Source: Usnea hakonensis (lineage: Eukaryota; Ascomycota; Lecanoromycetes; Lecanorales; Parmeliaceae). From it: a stretch of 30,467 nt of DNA. This document shows positions 28,601 to 30,467 of this stretch, piece after piece. The translations under genes and the position numbers were made by a program. Numbering within the stretch: the stretch's first letter is position 1; every line of letters begins with the position of its first letter. The notes beneath the pieces were generated by a model. That model was not told the origin of the DNA and made no database searches. It was given only the letters and a program-made list of their open reading frames with translations. The stretch is from the NCBI GenBank assembly GCA_013423325.1, contig BLJB01000212.1, positions 1-30,467 on the forward strand. Direction: 5' to 3'.

Positions 28601-30467
28601 GTGACCAGCAGCAAGGCTTCTGCTTCTTCGTCAAGCACACCCTCCTCTAAGACTAGCAGCAAGACGTCCGCTTCTTCGAGCACGCCCTCCGTGACTAGCA
28701 GTAAGGCTTCCGCTTCTTCGAGCATACCCTCCTCTGTGACTAGCAGCAAGACTTCCGCTTCTTCGTCAAGCATCCCCTCCTCTGTAACTAGCAGCAAGCC
28801 TTCGGCTTCTTCAAGCGCGCCCTCCTCTGTGACCAGCAGCAAGACGTCCGCTTCTTCGAGCACACCCTCATCCGTAACTAGCAGTAAGACGTCGGCTTCT
28901 TCGTCAAGCACACCAAGTACTGTCAAGACCTCTGCTTCTTCGAGCACTTCCACCTCTGCAACCAGCGTCAAGACTTCGTCTTCTTCGTCAAGCACACCAA
29001 GTACTGTCAAGACCTCTGCTTCTTCGAGTACTCCCACCCCCGCAACCAGCGTCAAGACTTCGTCTTCTTCGTCAAGCACACCAAGTACTGTCAAGACCTC
29101 TGCTTCGTCAAGCATTTCCACCTCCGGGACCAGCGTCAAGACTTCGTCTTCTTCGTCAAGCACAGCAAGCACAGTCAAGACTTCCGCTACTTCAAGCGCT
29201 GCATCCACATCGGCAAGTAGTATCAAGACTTCTGCTTCTTCTTCAAGCACACCAAGCACAGTCAAGACTTCCACTTCTTCGAGCACGCCAAGTAGCAGCA
29301 AGACTTCCGCTACTTCAAGCGCTGCATCCACATCGGCAAGTAGTATCAAGACTTCTGCTTCTTCTTCAAGCACACCAAACATTACCAAAACTTCCGCTTC
29401 TTCGAGCACGCCAAGTACCAGCAAGACTTCGGCTTCTTCGTCAAGCACATCAAACACAGTCAAGACTTCCGCTTCTTCTTCGAGCACAGCAAGTACAGCC
29501 AAAACCTCGGCCTCTTCTTCGAGCACACCAAACACTTCTTCGAGCACACCAAGCACCAGCAAGACTTCGGCTTCTTCTTCAAGTATACCAAGCACAGCCA
29601 AGACTTCCGCTTCTTCTTCAAGCACACCTTCCTCCTTGACCAGCGTCAAGACCTCAAGCACACCAAGCACCTCAAGCACACCAAGCACCTCAAGCACACC
29701 AAGCACACCAAGCACAGTCAAAACTTCCGCTTCTTCAAGCACGCCAAGTACTGTCAAGACTTCTTCAAGCATTTCCACCTCTGTGACCAGCGTCAAGACT
29801 ACTTCTTCAAGTACACCGAGCACCAGTAAGACATCGGAGTCTTCATCCAGCGTCGCCTCCACGTCGGCAAGTAGCACTAAGACTTCCGTTTCTTCAAGCA
29901 CACCAAGCACCACTTCCGCTTCTTCATCAAGCACCAGTAAAACATCGGGGTCTTCGTCTAGCGCCGCATCGACACCGGCAAGCAGTACCAAGACTTCTTC
30001 TTCAAGCACACCGAGCACCAGCAAAACATCGGGGTCTTCATCCAGCACGTCCACCTCCGCAACTAGTAGTAAGACTTCCGGCTCCTCATCACTCACATCG
30101 ACCGGGACAACTACATCAAGCAGCAGCAAATCATCGGGGTCCTCGTCAAGCGCCGTCACTTCCGCAACCTCGGCAACCAGTAGTCAGGCCACTGTCTCTT
30201 CAAGCACGCCGTCCCCCTCTCAATCCGGAACCACCACAAAGCCTATCTCCACAACCTTATCCAGCACACCCAGCTCCGCAACCAGCAGTCAAACAACCGT
30301 CTCTTCTTCAAGCAAACCAGTAACGACAAGCACGCCCTCCCTCTCTCAATCCGGAACCACCACAAAACCTATCTCCACAACCTCATCCAGCACACCCAGC
30401 TCCGCAAGCAGCAGCAAATCATCGGGGTCCTCGTCAAGCGCCGTCACTTCCGCAACCTCGGCAACCA
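25610..30467 (+). CDS. Very large secreted Ser/Thr-rich repeat protein, 3' partial
   Basis: The frame opens at ATG 25610 and has no stop up to the window end: at least 1619 codons with the 3' end missing. The N-terminus MRSAIILPSLFGLVAAIPRA is a typical signal peptide. A short His/Gly-rich stretch (EPRGHGHGKN) follows, then a small cysteine cluster (CPTTVTVTVCGC, residues 65-76). Everything after about residue 80 is Ser/Thr-dominated repeat in blocks: SSQSS/STQSS units (about 26190-26850), TSKTS-containing 13-residue units (about 27040-27260), SSSTPVTTKTS units to about 28200, then SSSTPSTVKTSAS-type units to the end. Such sequence is expected to be heavily O-mannosylated, as in fungal wall mucins and adhesins. 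No ligand-binding domain is visible; a GPI signal may lie beyond the window. The long open frames on the opposite strand are shadows. Confidence 0.85.
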   Translation, partial: MRSAIILPSLFGLVAAIPRAAEHDVEPRGHGHGKNPPVWTDLQTSSSSGASITGSSSSASTTGGCPTTVTVTVCGCSSSTSSPPFSSSTPTSSSHSTVLTTRSSSGASSLSSQTISSTSTGSSKKSSSAASTTGSSKSSSTPSQTGQSTRSSTQSAGSSKTSLTSSQFTSSKPSLTSSGQSSSSSTLTSSHATTPSSSQSSKFSQTSTQPTGSSKTSPISSQSSTQSSKASLISSQSSTQSSKASSISSQSSKSSQSNTQSTGSSKASSISSQTSTQSGTSSKTSPTSSQSSKFSQTSTQLSTSSKTSPISSQSSKSSQSSTQSSTSSKPSPTSSQSSKSSQSSTQSTGSSKASSISSQSTSSSKTSPTSSQSTQSSKASLTTSQSTSSSAQSSKISPSSSQSSSRSSIGTKSTIASSNSQSTAGTSSSHSTTGSSSSTPVTTKTAGSSSTPVTSKSTVPSSSATTSKTSASSSTPTTSKTSMVSSSSVVTSKTSAASSSSVVTSKTSMVSSSSMVTSKTSAASSSSVVTSKTSMVSSSSMVTSKTSASSSSPVTSTLKTSAVSSSSAVSSKTSGSSTLTTKTSGSSSSTPVTTKSSISTSSQVTTKTSLSGSSTPATTRTSATSASSSSTPVKSSISSLSTQVTTRTSASSSSSSVTAKSSASSSSTPVTTKTSVSSSTQVSTKSSVASSSTPITTKSSTSSLSTQVTTKASASSSSSSVSTKSSVSSFSTQTSAKSSASSSSTPVTTKTSVSSSTPVSTKSSVASSSTPVTTKSSASTSSTPVTTKTSLSSSTPVSTKTSASTSTPATTKSSISSSTPVSTKTSASSSTPATTKSSISSSSTPVITKSSASSSSTGSQTSSIGTSSSTKPSSSNSQSSTSPSSMHSTTSSLSSKSSGSSSTAPSSATNSRTSVSSSTPSSVTSSKTSASSSSTPSSVTSSKPSASSSTPSSVTSSKPSASSSTPSVTSSKASASSSIPSSVTSSKTSASSSSTPSVTSSKASASSSSTPSSKTSSKTSASSSTPSVTSSKASASSSIPSSVTSSKTSASSSSIPSSVTSSKPSASSSAPSSVTSSKTSASSSTPSSVTSSKTSASSSSTPSTVKTSASSSTSTSATSVKTSSSSSSTPSTVKTSASSSTPTPATSVKTSSSSSSTPSTVKTSASSSISTSGTSVKTSSSSSSTASTVKTSATSSAASTSASSIKTSASSSSTPSTVKTSTSSSTPSSSKTSATSSAASTSASSIKTSASSSSTPNITKTSASSSTPSTSKTSASSSSTSNTVKTSASSSSTASTAKTSASSSSTPNTSSSTPSTSKTSASSSSIPSTAKTSASSSSTPSSLTSVKTSSTPSTSSTPSTSSTPSTPSTVKTSASSSTPSTVKTSSSISTSVTSVKTTSSSTPSTSKTSESSSSVASTSASSTKTSVSSSTPSTTSASSSSTSKTSGSSSSAASTPASSTKTSSSSTPSTSKTSGSSSSTSTSATSSKTSGSSSLTSTGTTTSSSSKSSGSSSSAVTSATSATSSQATVSSSTPSPSQSGTTTKPISTTLSSTPSSATSSQTTVSSSSKPVTTSTPSLSQSGTTTKPISTTSSSTPSSASSSKSSGSSSSAVTSATSAT
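27039..27245 (+). repeat. 39-bp in-frame tandem repeat within the Ser/Thr-rich gene
   Basis: Thirteen-codon units containing TSKTS followed by MVSSSS or AASSSS plus VV/MV alternate, giving a 78-bp higher-order period. Confidence 0.75.
29176..29378 (+). repeat. 80-bp perfect direct duplication, offset 123 bp
   Basis: Bases 29176-29255 recur at 29299-29378. The 123-bp offset equals 41 codons, so the duplication preserves the reading frame. Confidence 0.8.
30119..30467 (+). repeat. Direct repeat offset 288 bp at the window end
   Basis: Bases 30119-30179 recur at 30407-30467, an offset of 96 codons. A second nested repeat built around TCTCAATCCGGAACCACC lies between the copies. The window ends inside the second copy. 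Confidence 0.8.

Noticed and set aside
1..30467. CRISPR array, bacterial operons, rRNA or a secondary-metabolite cluster
   Set aside because: No regularly spaced direct repeats with unique spacers, no rRNA signature, no PKS/NRPS/terpene core gene. Spliced genes and the intron-containing tRNA point to a fungal nuclear genome.

Overview
The window reads as nuclear DNA of a filamentous ascomycete. The evidence is short introns of about 47-53 nt with GT...CTRAY...AG signals, a class II tRNA-Leu with a 17-nt intron at position 37/38, pyrimidine-rich leaders, TATA-like boxes 80-185 bp upstream of ATGs, and fungal protein families (GH76 mannanase, secreted FAD oxidoreductase, patatin, GRDP-like, Ser/Thr-rich wall protein). 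No finer placement is possible from sequence alone. Gene models were built by reading ORF fragments across introns. Every spliced model keeps frame from ATG to stop.

Layout. 1-900: intron-containing tRNA-Leu(CAG). 860-2722 (+): intronless secreted GH76 protein with an acidic tail. 2723-4904: gene-free simple-sequence DNA with two NN assembly joins, one of which looks like an unmerged contig overlap. 4905-6311 (-): secreted FAD-dependent oxidoreductase. 6433-9440: gene-poor, with a tRNA-like segment, a possible solo LTR and a clear 269-bp TIR element with TA target duplication. 9441-11795 (-): GRDP-like (PF07173) protein ending in a Gly/Cys-rich tail. 12503-15011 (-): six-exon gene joining a patatin phospholipase, a membrane segment and a P-loop GTPase. 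16288-17832 (+): divergently transcribed coiled-coil protein of unknown function. 17833-20852: polypyrimidine and polypurine tracts and minisatellites. 20853-21562 (-): adenine phosphoribosyltransferase. 21563-25609: no recognisable gene. 25610 to the window end (+): start of a very large secreted Ser/Thr-rich repeat protein, still open at 30467.

How the genes relate. They do not form an obvious pathway or biosynthetic cluster. GH76, the FAD enzyme and the Ser/Thr-rich protein are all predicted to enter the secretory pathway and fit a cell-wall or cell-surface theme. The patatin-GTPase gene is the most unusual. Its parts (lipid hydrolase effector, nucleotide switch, membrane anchors) resemble a fungal NLR in logic, but an AIG1-like GTPase sits where NB-ARC/NACHT plus repeats would be expected. 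It shares a 1.3-kb intergenic region with the unknown coiled-coil gene.
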